Shown here one piece after another: positions 39,831-52,300 of a DNA stretch of 64,000 nucleotides. This DNA comes from Clitoria ternatea (lineage: Eukaryota > Streptophyta > Magnoliopsida > Fabales > Fabaceae). A model generated the notes under the pieces. That model did not search any database and was not told the DNA's origin. It saw only the letters and a list, made by a program, of their open reading frames with translations. The DNA lies in NCBI GenBank assembly GCA_037962975.1, contig CM075675.1, positions 50,700,501 through 50,764,500 on the forward strand, given 5' to 3'. Made by a program: the position numbers and the translations under genes. The first letter of the stretch is position 1. Every line of letters starts with the position of its first letter.

Positions 39831-40518
39831 AGTGCCACATATTCTTTTATCTCTGAAGGATGTGTAAGGCGCTTGATGTAACACCCTCTGTTAGATAAGA
39901 CAAATCCTTTTTGTAGGTTCATCCTATTTAACTGAGTGTGTTAACAGTTTTCAGAAAAAGTGAATATTTTTTTTTAAAATAAAGAGATGGCATATCAGTG
40001 GAAGCAATAATGTATATATCACATAGTCATTCACAAACTGTAAGTAATTGTACTCTTAACAAAATGGGGCACGCAGGCACCCTTAGATATTATACAGTCA
40101 TCCGGTGTCTGATTATTAATCATAAATATTCTATCCTTAATGATTGTTCTCAATGGGTTCAGCATATTGCTGATCTTCACATTCGGGTTCTTGAGTTTCT
40201 AATTCCTCTGAAAAATGGTCAACAGTAAGGGTGAGTATAACCCAAGACCCTGTAGGTTACCTGGTGCGGACATAATCCAGCTAACAAGTAATAACATGTA
40301 ATCATACGATTCACATTTCAAAGATTATAACAATCAAATATGTCATCAGGGAATGCATGAGTTTGTTCCATTATGATATTTCTTGATTACGTTTCATGAT
40401 GCATGTGGGCCCAAGAAATTATTTCTTCTTCTCTGGAATATCACCATTCCGATTCTCTAGAGCGATCAGGGTCCGCCCAAGCTCCGGTACAAATGAACTC
40501 ATTGGTTCTCATCATTGA

Positions 40519-40538
40519 TATATATATATATATATATT
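40519..40538. repeat. (TA)n microsatellite
   Basis: Ten TA units inside the 5.05-kb solo LTR. Confidence 0.9.
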
Positions 40539-41106
40539 TGAGACTTGGATCCCTACGATCATGGTCACACTCCGTCATTTGGTCAAAGTACACCAGAATT
40601 ATTCATCTCACCCGGCTATCAGGGCGCGACTCTGATGCCATTGGGTTGCCGTTCCAGTTGTACTCCCAAGATTCTTCTACTGAGATCGAACGTGAGTGTC
40701 CTTCACTGTACCAAGTGTATGCTCTAGAGGTTTTTCTTCTTCAAAAATATTTTCATGATGCGAAATGCATTCTCTTTCATCTTTTGAGTCATGGGTATTT
40801 ATGTGATTCCAGCCTCATCATATTCGTTCACAAGCTTTTGATTTAATGGATCAAACGTTGCAGGTTATTTTGATAAAATACATCGTTCATAACTTAGTTG
40901 AAATTATACTTGTATAAATAATAAAATATAATTCATATTTATTTACTCATAGTTAATAAAATAAGATATTTATAGCAATAATACTAATTATAATAATAAG
41001 AATAACAATAATAAAAATAATAATGTAAATAATAATAATAATATTAAGAATAATAATAGGTAAAAGACCAATAATGATATTTATAACATTTTAATAATTC
41101 AGTAAG

Positions 41107-41930
41107 GAGTATAGAAGGGATTCTGATTGAAAAATCCAAGTATGAAACGTTAAGACTGCTTTTCCGAGGAGAAGGAGTTAAATACCGAGTGACAAATAGG
41201 TTTTTCCGAATGAAATCAATTAAATACCGAGTGAAATATAATTAACCGAGTAAAAGAAGTCTGTTTCCGAGTGAAAAATGAATTTTTCCGAGTAGAAATA
41301 GATTGGTACCGAGTAGAAATGAGTTTTCCGATTAAAACACAAGTTATGTCCAAGTGGAAATGTTGATAACCAGACTTTCTGAGTAAAACTTGGATAAATA
41401 CCGAGTGCAAAAGTTAAGATTCCGAGTGAAAATAAGCAGGATTTCCAATAAAATCAAACTGAGAGGATTTTCTGAATAAAACAAATCTGAATCCGAGTGA
41501 AATCAATTTGAAAGAGTTTTCTCAGTGAAGTTAAAACATTTTCCTGAGTAAATCATAATGAAGAAAGAGCTCTCTGAGTGAAATAATTATTTTCTGAGTA
41601 ATTTTTGATTTAAAAGAGATTTTATGTGTGAAAAGATTATAAATCCGAGTAGAATCATACTGATGAAGTTTTCTGAGTTAAATAAGATGTTTCCCGAGTA
41701 AAAATCAAACTGGGTAAGTTTTCTTGAGTGAAATAACTGATTTTTCGAGTGAATTAAAAATGAAATAAGTTGAGTGAATAACTGTTTTCTGAGTGAAATA
41801 AGTTTTATTCTAGTTCAAATATATATATATATATAGCTTTAAATGAAATCAATTAAAAAGAGCTTTCTAAGTAACATACTGAATTCCGAGTGAAATCAAC
41901 TCGAAAAGATGTTTTCCGAGTGAAATTAAG
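41107..41930. repeat. array of CCGAGTGAAA motif (first arm)
   Basis: More than 25 exact or near copies of TTCCGAGTGAAA at spacings of about 20-40 bp, all in this orientation, with variable sequence between. Confidence 0.85.
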
Positions 41931-43375
41931 GTGTTTATCAAATGTAATATAATCCTATTTGAAAGTTTTAAATAAGAAACTTGTATTCTTCAGATAACCA
42001 ATCGGATTAATATATAACTGGTCATATCATTGTAATTTCTGAGTGAATTTGTGTATTCTTAACTGCTCTGGTTGATTGGTACAATACCGAGCTTAATATC
42101 ATAGTATCCGATGTCAGTTCATATCTCTTCACTGGAGTCCTCATAAATACCCATGATACTTTTAATATTTTTACAGTCCAACATCAAACATATACACTTA
42201 TTCATTCGTATTAATCAATAAAATCAACAGGTTCACTGAATTCTCATGGTCAATAATAAACAACGCTATAATTAAACATGTTCAATACATTATATATATA
42301 ACAAACAATTAAATCACAACAAACCAGATCTGTCCTGGAGAGGTAAGGAAACACATTCCTTAACCCTTTCCTTTCACTCAGATTCCCCCAGAATACCCGA
42401 GAATATACCCCCTTACCTCAATGAAGTTCCTGGATGAAAAGAAAGAGGTTCCCTTCACTATCCTGCTTCAAATCCGAGTGAAACAGAGGAGAGGAAATTG
42501 AGAGAGAACGAAAGAGATTGGTGCTGGTACGTAAGAGAAAGAGAAAAGGAGGAAGAGGAAGAAGTTCTTAATTTTTGGTTCTGATAGTTTGGCTTGGAGA
42601 TGCATTGATTTAATAGTTGGAGGAGACAAGTGGGAGACATCAATTGGAGAATTAGGTGTGATAATGGAAACTTTTGACTCACTCCACTGTCAGCTTTGCA
42701 TTAAAGGGGTTAGTGGTATATTAAAATATATAAAGTGGTCTGAGTGGGGTAAAAAGGTGTTCGGTGTTGGAGTTTTGAAGAGGGCGGTATTGAATATGTG
42801 AGGGCGGAGTGTAGTGTGCGGGTGGAGTTAAGAGAGGGCGGTGTGGAGTGTGAAACGGTGTGCTGTGTGAGGGCGGTATGGAGTGTGAGGCGGTGTGCTG
42901 TGTGAGGGTAGTGTGGAGTGTGAGGCGGTGTGAAGTGGGCGGTGTTGAGTGTGAAGTAAGGAAGGACGGTGTGTGTGAAGGAGTTAAGGACTCCGTCTGT
43001 GTAAAGAGGGCAGTGTTGTGATGAACACCGGCTCAGAGCTGTCCGGTGTGAGCTCCTGCTCTAAGGACGACCTATTTTAGCTAACTGGTGTGGAGTGCTG
43101 ACATCGGATCTCTTAAGCGAAATCCGATTCGCTTGAGTCCGCCCTTCATGGCTCGGAAATCTTCAAAAACTGATTCGTTTTTCTTGGTCCTCACTCTTGA
43201 TTATTTCTTCTTAAAATATCTAGTCGGATTTCTCCTCTCTAGGTCGGATTTCTTCTGGATTCAATCGGATTCTTTTTACTCAGGATTTCCATTCGGTAAA
43301 CAACCTATTCTTATTTATTTCATACTTAACTAAATCATTCCTTAGCCAACTCAACATCAAATCACTTTTTACTCG

Positions 43376-44758
43376 GTTTTCATAACACCTTAGGCTTACT
43401 CGGAAAAGGGTATCCATATTCATTCAGTTTCCACTCAGAATTATAACATCCTTTATTTCAGAAGTCAACACTTTCTCCACTCGGTCCACTCATATTTCTC
43501 CCTCGGTTTGAACCAAATTCTTCAACTACAATTTCAATCGAAGCCTATTAAGGTCATTACCTCTCGGAAAAGACACACACGTATGAGCCTCACCCGGACT
43601 TGGTCCAGTAGAGTACTTCTCACTCGGAAGAGGAGTCATACTCATAGACTTACTTGGAAATGGCCCTGCCTACTACAATTCACTCGGAATGGGTTCCCAA
43701 ATACCATTTTCCGCTCGGTATCTACTCAATTATCATTATTCATTCATCACCACTCATATTCAAGCCAAGTAATGCTTTAACCATACAATATATATATATA
43801 ACCACTCGGAATCCATCACTATTTCTTCCATCAACACCTCCCAAATAATTTTAATAACTCATTTCAGTCGGTAGAAGCATCAACTTAATATAAAACACTT
43901 ATGCATTCATTCACTCGGAACTCCTCATCATTCACTCGGGTTTATTTCATGCTTAACCACTCAGGTAAAACTTATTAAGTTAGGTTCCTCTCGGACTCAT
44001 TTCATACTTAGACCCTCTAATTACACATTATTTAATCTACTCGGAAATATCATCACATTAAGTTCAACTCAGGCTTGTTCTAATCCCATCCACTTGGATT
44101 TATATATGGATCATTCATTCGGTTTATCATATACTTAGAAATTTTCCAATCTAAGCCATTATAACCAATCTTCCCTCGGATTTTATACTCGGGAATATCC
44201 AAATTCATTCTTATACACACATTTCACTCAGTATTATTTTCCACTCGAGCATATCTTACTCGGGAATATTCAAACCCATTCACTCGGAAAGGCTACATAT
44301 TAAGTCCTACTCAAAATGGCTTTCAACCTACTCGGATTGCTATCTTCTATCTTATTAGGGAGGTCTGACTTGGACAACTTCACTCGGATTGCATCAGTTA
44401 TATTCCTGACTGAGTCTATTCATTCGGTATCGTAGAAATTGTCACTCAAGAAAGAAGCAATTGGCAAGGTTTGACTCGAAAATGAGTCTCTCAAGGGTAT
44501 TTTCACTCGGAATATTCACTCAGAAGTGGTTCCCTTGAACCCACTTCACTCCAGCTATCTCTAAGACTAATATTTCACTCGGTAGTATCCTTTTTAGTAA
44601 TGTTTTATTCGGTCAACCTAACTTTACACTCGGAATTTCATTCCTCAATCGGATTTTCTTTCTATCACTCGGAATTGCTTCCTGTCACTCGGAACAGAGT
44701 CTTTTTCACTCGGAATGTCACTCTGTCACGCGGATCAGAGCCTTTTTCTCTCGGAATT
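43376..44758. repeat. array of TTTCACTCGGAA motif (second arm, opposite orientation)
   Basis: More than 30 exact or near copies of CACTCGGAA, which is the inverse complement of the first-arm motif, spaced about 15-60 bp. Confidence 0.85.
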
Positions 44759-44928
44759 TGAATAATATCCTCAAAGGTCTGTATAAATTCCATAATTATA
44801 CCCAAAAATAGAATTTTTGGAGTATTACTGACCCTATACAAGGTATTTACTCACTTATTCTTACTTTCTGACCTTCCACACTTCAAAATTTACCAAATAA
44901 AACTGCTACTAAAAACAGGGATGTTACA

Positions 44929-45190
44929 CTTGAAACTTCCTATGGCTATGTTGAAGCATTATTTGTGTGTTTACACGCCTATGAGCGCTTGCTTTAGAAT
45001 AATTATTAAATACACTAGTGTTGAAATATTGCTTGAGAGTAGGAAATTTGTCATCACCCTGGTTTGTTTACCTATGAAAGACCTAAAAATTATTATGGGT
45101 ATGGATTGGCTTGCAGCCAATAAGGTGATGGTGGATTGCCAACAGAACGATGATCTTTCTGATAAGGAATACCAAAGACTCTATTATCCA
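44929..45190 (+). pseudogene. gypsy protease remnant
   Basis: The translated frame from 44929 contains ESRKFVITLVCLPMKDLKII followed by MGMDWLAANKVMVDC, the C-terminal half of a Ty3/gypsy aspartic protease region; compare the same motifs in the chromovirus Gag-Pol. The N-terminal active-site part lies at 38445-38461 and 39836-39876 (DSSA in place of the usual DSGA, then SFIS). The pieces are separated by the two solo LTRs. Reverse transcriptase and later domains are missing. Confidence 0.75.
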
Positions 45191-45229
45191 AGGTATATCT
45201 CACCTGTTTATATTGTTAAATATGGTTGA

Positions 45230-45502
45230 TGGAAAAAGCCAGCTTATAGTGGATTGGATCCATAGCTAGTGGGAATTTCCCACAGTTAGTAGGGTGGGCC
45301 GTGGACCCCTCTACTTGATATTTTTGGTTTTTTTATGTTTTGTGCCCTTATGCTTGACCTTTTGTGACCATTTGCCTAGGGTTTTGATCTTTTATCTCTT
45401 GGTCCTTTTTTGCACTTATTTTCATGTGTTTTAATGCTTCCATGTGTGAGGGCTTCTTCTTGACGATGGTGATGCCTTAACCGACACTTTTTGATAGGAT
45501 AC

Positions 45503-45553
<51 letters not shown>

Positions 45554-46498
45554 ATTTAACCATGTCTAGTGATTGTGGATAATATGTAGCAATGGTTATG
45601 ACTTTGACATAGGTGTGAATATAATGGATGAATGACATTAGACATAGTGCTATGAATGAAAATGCAATGGAATGGTACCATATGTGTTGTTGATAGATAT
45701 GTGATGTATTAGTCATGAATTCGTCTTAATTATATGAGCAGGTATTGTTGTGATAAATTAATGAATTGATGGATTAAGGAATTAATAAATTAATGAGATA
45801 ATGAAGTGATGATGTGATGAGTTAATGAATTAGTAAAATCATTAAAGGGAATGGTAGGCAAGTGTATGTGGTGGTTGTTTGTTGTCAAAGCCGACTAATT
45901 GAGATTTCACATAGTTGGTAAAAGTAGCATTTTTGCATAAAAATTTTTGACGTGTGTGAAATTCAATTATGAAGATATTTTGGCATGAGGCTTGGACAAG
46001 TAGTTAGATTATGGCATGTAGATGCTGAGTGTGAAATTTAATGAAGTTTGTATAAGGGCAAGATGAGTAAAGAAAAGTAGAAGTTGACCAAATTATGTAG
46101 TTAATGCATTTCCTACCATTTTGCATAAAGTAATCAATTACCAAGAATGTGGTAATTGATTACTGAATCCATGTTTGAGACAATTAAGTTTTTAATTCCA
46201 ATAATTAATTACACAATTTGTGGTAATTAATTATTCTAATCATAGTAATTGATTACCTAATGATAGCAATTAATTAGCTTAACCCTATCCCTAAAAATGG
46301 ATCCTTATGCAATGGTAATCAATTATCGTGCCCTAAATTTCATGAACACACAATTCCAACTATTTGTAAACAATATTAAGGATGTATTAACATGTAAACA
46401 GGATAATTCTTGCTAAATTGAATGAATGCATGACTAAGTGCCTTGTAAAAAAAAGTACCCTACTTTTAAGGTGCGTTATAATCTAATGGTATCAAAGC
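45230..46498 (+). repeat. possible LTR remnant ending at a primer-binding-like site
   Basis: TGGTATCAAAGCC at 46486-46498 is one base from the initiator Met-tRNA site. Upstream, at 46120-46330, there are repeated near-palindromes GTAATTGATTAC and GTAATCAATTAC. No paired LTR was found, and the left boundary is a guess. Confidence 0.3.
45503..45553. repeat. compound (TA)n(TG)n microsatellite
   Basis: About 12 TA units followed by about 13 TG units. Confidence 0.95.
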
Positions 46499-48976
46499 CA
46501 GGTATGTCACACATATTTTTAAATATATTATTATTAAAAATATATTTAATCAATATATTATTAATAATTTAGTAATATATATTGAATGGTATCTTTTATA
46601 TATAAATATTAACACTCTTATATTGATGATGGTCTATGATATAGTATAATAGAGTAGGTGTTTTACTTTTAAGGGCAGTTGCAAGATATGTTTTTCTAAT
46701 TTGAAAGTTAATCATCACCCTTGTATTTTTAGTACACATTTAACATTTGTTTAGTGTTAAATATGTTTTATTCTTTGGATTTTGTCAATAATCACATCAA
46801 TACTTTTTCTCCGCATAAACATCGTCTTTATAACAATCTTATCAGTAGTCATGTTAATATTTAATAGATTTAAGTTTACAGTATGAACTAAAATAACTAT
46901 TTAATAAAAATTTAATGTAAAAAGAAAAAGTATTCTGTAAGGATTAAAAATATCTCTATTTTATAAAGATGAAACACATATTTAATTTTTTTAAAAAAAT
47001 ATAGAGATGATTGAAATAGAATATCTCTTCCGATAAAAAATAATTCAACGCCGTATCTATAATTTAATTGACATGTTTTATGTGCATAAAGGCTTTATAA
47101 GCATGTAGTATAAAGTTAATTGATTTGTAATTTTATACGGATACAATTCCACTTTAAATAAAAAAAATTAAGTCAAATAATTATGATTCAATTTCTGAAG
47201 GCTAGTCTGAGTCAAAATCATACGCCCAACGATTGAATAATTAATCTTCATAGCAGACTTTCTAGAACATCGAATGATGAATCATTAATGCTGAGATTAG
47301 TTTTTTAGTTATGCACCTCTCACCAATCAAGAAACGAAGACTTTTCATTCCATTACATTACTCTTAGTATTAATCAAATAAAAATTAACCAAATTTCATT
47401 CATTCCCCTTTCCATTTTGAGAAATGTTATATTCAAAACAAGAATAAGAGAAATTACATTCCTCTTCCATTTTTATTATACACAAATTTATATAACAATA
47501 TAAATACTCTATATATGTTTCTCCTTACTAAATTTTTTGCCTATTTTTTTATATAGTCATCATACAAATTGGAAGAAATTAATTTAATTTTTAAATATAA
47601 AATTCAAGATAATTTTATTGAGTGCGGGTGCAATTTTATTAACAATTTCATTATGCATGAATAAAAATAATTAATATAATATATGATATTCTATATAATT
47701 ATTTTTTATTTTTCATATATTTTATGCATATAAAAATACATAAAAGGAACTCGATTTTACTATCTACAATCTACCACTTTTCAACATATTCTATTCTTTT
47801 TGGTAACTACATTTTTTCGGTAACTTTATAATATATTCTATCTAGAGCTTAGTACCATATGCAATAAAGTTATTTCTACTTAAATTTAATACAACAACCT
47901 TAACCAAAGAAGTTTAATGCAACATTTATTATATATGCTATATTTTACCCACAAAAAAAATTAATACAACATTAGTCACTTAAATTAGAACAATCCCATG
48001 GTCAATCCATATGAACCAATTTTCTTTTATGAATAAAAAATTATAATTACACTAAAAAATCAAGCGTTCGGTTCGAATTCTACATATATTAATTCTCCTA
48101 AAGTAAAATTTAATGTTTAAATCTTGTTAACAAAAAAAAATATTTGTTGAATGAGTTAACCTACCTTAGTATAAATATTCTTAGCTCTATGCTACCTACT
48201 AATTAAAACATACATGTGATTAAAAAAAATATTTTTAGAACATTATATGAAGTGATCAAATAATTAGTTCAGCTAACAAATAAGGGTTTTTACGATGAGC
48301 TTTAAAGCAAAAAGTCACCCGTTCATATCATACAATTACAATGTCTTTGGATTGGATTAGTCAAAATAATTTTTCAAACCCAATCCAATTTGATCCTAAA
48401 AATACGATTTGGATTGAATTAGATTTCGGTTTTTATATATTTATTTGTTATTTAATTAGAAGGTAAAAAATAAATTTTATTTCATTAGTAATCATTGGTT
48501 TCAATACAAAATATAAAACTTTAAATAATAAATAAAAGAATGACACCTAAAATTAATAAAAAGATACAACTTTAAAAGTAATAAACTTTAAAATATATTA
48601 AAATATGAAGATGTATATCACATAAAAAATAGTAAAAAGATACAACTTTAAAAATTAAAATTGATAAATAATTGAGTAATACAATATTATGAATATATAG
48701 TTAAATAAATATGACTATAACAAGTATATTTTATAAATAAAATAATATATATAAATAAAAATTCGGTTTAAATTAGCGTAGATTAAATTGGTTTCAAAAC
48801 ATAAATCCAAAATCAAATTCATCATGATTTTCAGTTAGTTGAATTTTCAATTTTTTTTTATAAATTTTACAGTTTACATGGAACTAAATCGGTTTATAAA
48901 CACTGAAGATTAACAAGTAACATTTGGCAAATAAGAAAATTATGGTGAAGTATTAAGTATGGGTTTCTAGACACAC
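46499..48976. other. AT-rich intergenic region upstream of the P4-ATPase gene
   Basis: About 2.5 kb of very AT-rich sequence with no coding or repeat structure recognised. It presumably includes the promoter of the downstream gene in its right part. Confidence 0.5.
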
Positions 48977-49319
48977 ATGCTGTCGCCACCCATTACGACT
49001 TATTCTTCATTAATTTTCTTCCTTGCAATTCCCGTCTTAGACTTCATTCTTCTTCATCATATTCATTCCTTTACAACGTCTTTGACCTCTCTGATCTCTC
49101 TCTCAAGCCAACACGCTTCTTCTTCAACCATCTCTTATATTACCCTTCCTTGTTTTTTAGCTACCCTTTTCTCAAACTGCTACTCAATCATATTTGATAC
49201 CACACACACCAAATAACATTTAGTTTAGTTCCTTAATTTTGTCCATTCCAACATTTTTGTTCCATATTCATTCTTTTCATTTGTCATTCGCACTGGCTTG
49301 TGATGATCAATACTGAACC
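48977..49319 (+). promoter_or_regulatory. P4-ATPase 5' leader region with possible uORF
   Basis: Pyrimidine-rich sequence upstream of the start codon. An ATG at 48977 opens a 79-codon frame that closes at 49216, before the main start, so it would be an upstream ORF if transcription begins before it. The transcription start is not defined by the sequence. Confidence 0.35.
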
Positions 49320-52300
49320 ATGGGTTCTAAGAAGCCATTGCTGATACCATCTCCAACTGCTCCTCCTTCAACTACCAACCAACAAGACCTTCCACTTTTC
49401 TCTCACCTCACAAAGTCAAAGTCAAGTTCCAGCAACCCTGTTGAAACCAACAACAACCACCCCCTGAACTTGAGCTCATCATCACGCAGAAGTGCCATGT
49501 CAATTCACTCTTCAGGGAGCTCTGGAAGGAGCAGCAACCACCAATATGAGTTAAGCCATTCAGGGTCAAAACCTGTGATGAGGTATGGCTCAAAGGCTGA
49601 TTCTGAAGGACTCAACACGTCACAGAAGGAACTAAGAGATGAGGATGCAAGATTAGTGTACATAAACGACCCTGAAAAAACCAATGAGAGTACTAGTACT
49701 AGTTTTAATAACTTCTCAGGAAACTCAATCCGAACCTCAAAATACTCAATCCTCACTTTCATCCCGAGGAACCTCTTTGAACAGTTCCACAGGGTTGCTT
49801 ACATCTACTTCCTCATAATTGCCATTCTCAACCAGCTTCCTCAGCTTGCAGTGTTTGGCAGGGGTGTTTCCATCTTGCCATTGGCCTTTGTGCTCCTTGT
49901 CACAGCTGTCAAAGATGCCTATGAGGATTGGAGGAGGCACACGAGTGACAGAGTTGAGAACAACAGGTTAGCATCTGTTTTGGTTAGTGGTGGTGGAAAC
50001 AACAATAACAATGACAGTTTCATTGAGAAGAAGTGGAAGGACATAAGGGTTGGTGAGGTGGTAAGAATCAATGCAAATGAGACCATTCCTTGTGACATTG
50101 TTTTGCTCTCAACTAGTGATCCAACTGGGGTGGCATATGTGCAGACCATAAACCTTGATGGTGAGTCAAATTTGAAAACAAGGTATGCGAAACAAGAGAC
50201 ACATTCAAGGAAAGAAGGGTTTGGTTTTCGTGGGTTGATCAAGTGTGAGAAGCCAAACAGAAACATATATGGATTTTTGGGTAACATGGAGGTTGGAGAT
50301 GGCAAGAAGTTATCACTTGGATCTTCCAATATTGTGCTGAGAGGATGTGAACTCAAGAACACTAGTTGGGCACTTGGTGTTGCTGTGTACTGTGGGAGTG
50401 AGACCAAGGCCATGTTGAACAGCTCAGGGGCACCATCCAAGAGAAGCAGGTTGGAGACAAGGATGAACTATGAGATCATTATGCTCTCTTTCTTCCTTGT
50501 TGCATTGTGCACTGTTACTTCAGTTTGTGCTGCTGTGTGGCTGAAACGTCACAAGGATGAGCTGAATCTCTTGCCATATTATAGGAAGCTTGATTTTTCT
50601 GAAGCGGGGGGTGAAGTGGAGAGCTATAAGTACTATGGTTGGGGGTTGGAGATTTTCTTCACTTTCCTCAAGTCAGTTATAGTGTTCCAGGTCATGATTC
50701 CAATTTCCTTGTACATTTCAATGGAGCTTGTTAGGGTTGGTCAGGCCTACTTCATGATCAGAGACAACAGGATGTATGATGAGGCTACAAAGTCAAGGTT
50801 TCAGTGTAGGGCTTTGAACATCAATGAAGATTTGGGGCAGATCAAGTATGTGTTCTCAGACAAAACTGGTACACTCACTGAGAACAAGATGGAGTTTCAA
50901 TGTGCCAGCATCTGGGGGGTTGATTACCGTTCTGCAAAGGACAGCATACAGGATGACCAAGTTGAATATTCTGTGCAAGGTGAGATTTATTTTGTTACTC
51001 AAATATGTCACTCACTCTGCTCATTTCATGCCTCCTAATATAGTGACACTATTTATAATTGAAATAAGGAAAAAATTCCTGAGAATTAGTCCTTGAAGTT
51101 TAACAACATGTAATCCTTAATGTTTGGTTTATATGCAGTGTAAAACAAATGCTATAGTATATCAATCACTAAGCAGTGACAAAACTTCAGTACTAAAATT
51201 GTCATGTCCTTAATATATTTGGTGAATACTTTTAGGGTTGTTTTTGCTGTATGGAATTGGAATTTCAATTTAGTTGTTATAGAACTAGAATTTCTATGAA
51301 ATTACTAATATATTTTGATTATATAAAATTAAAATGTGAAATTATAATGCCAAGTTAAAATCGGGTGGTGGTGGTGACGAAAATGGTAGTTGTGGTGGTT
51401 ACGTAAGGGTGACTGCAGGGGTGATGAGAGAAGTGGTGATAACATTGATACTGGTGGGGATTGTGGTGATGTCTTGGTGTGATAATGGAGGTAGTGATGA
51501 ATCATCATTGTTGCCATCGTTACTAATGATGACAACAATGATGATAATGGAGGTGACGACGATATGGTGTTAGTGGTGGTGGCGGTGTTGATGGTGATGG
51601 CAGCAAAGAAAAGGTAGTGATGGCTGCGGTAATGACAGCACTTGTGATGATAGTGATAATGACAACAATAATGGTGGCAGAGGTAGTGGCAGCAGCGACA
51701 ATGTGTCAATAATAGTGGAGGTGACAATGATGGCGGCGACAACAATAACAATAATTACGGTACAACTAGTGTAGTGTTATGTTAGAAAATAATAATTTAA
51801 AAGGAAGAGTTAAGAATTGAAATTAGTTAGTTTTAGTTATATATAGAATTTTATAACTTCAATTTTTGAAATGCTTTTTAAACATCAAAATTAGAATTTC
51901 AATGTTTAATTATAATTTCGGGCACGAAATAGGAACTTATTGATACATTAATTATCAACTAAATGATATATTTAGTAAATGAATTGAGTTGTTAAATTTT
52001 GGAGGTAAATGATAACATTTTTCTCCTTTTGTCATCATGTGCTCTCAGTGGATAGAAAGGTGGTAAAACCAAAGATGAAGGTGAAAGTTAATCCAGAGCT
52101 TTTGCAATTGACTAGAAGTGGAGTTAACAACAAGGAGGGAAAACGGATCCAGGATTTCTTTCTGGCACTGGCAACCTGCAACACTATTGTGCCTCTTGTT
52201 GTTGACACCCCTGACCCTGATGTCAAGCTGGTAGATTACCAAGGAGAATCACCAGATGAACAAGCATTAGCTTATGCTGCCGCCGCCTATGGTTTTATGC

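Larger units (their letters stand above)
39877..44928 (-). mobile_element. 5.05-kb gypsy solo LTR related to the chromovirus LTR
   Basis: Starts TGTAACACCC and ends GGGATGTTACA, with a perfect 5-bp duplication CTTGA (39872-39876 and 44929-44933), so it is a solo LTR. It shares blocks with the chromovirus LTR: the GTGGTCTGAGTGG...AAAAGGTGTTCG...TTTTGAAGAGGGCGG segment (42735-42800 against 27230-27290) and a 3' block of GACTCGGAA-type repeats. Orientation is inferred minus from that similarity. It is twice as long as the relative mainly because of two large motif arrays. Confidence 0.85.

Noticed and set aside
42458..42801. Frames of 74 and 70 codons in the 5-kb solo LTR
   Set aside because: Opposite-strand short frames in low-complexity LTR sequence without recognisable content.
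49919..50440. 173-codon minus-strand frame
   Set aside because: Antisense shadow of P4-ATPase exon 1.
51329..51751. 140-codon His/Ser/Pro-rich minus-strand frame
   Set aside because: Product of the GTG-rich low-complexity tract in an intron.
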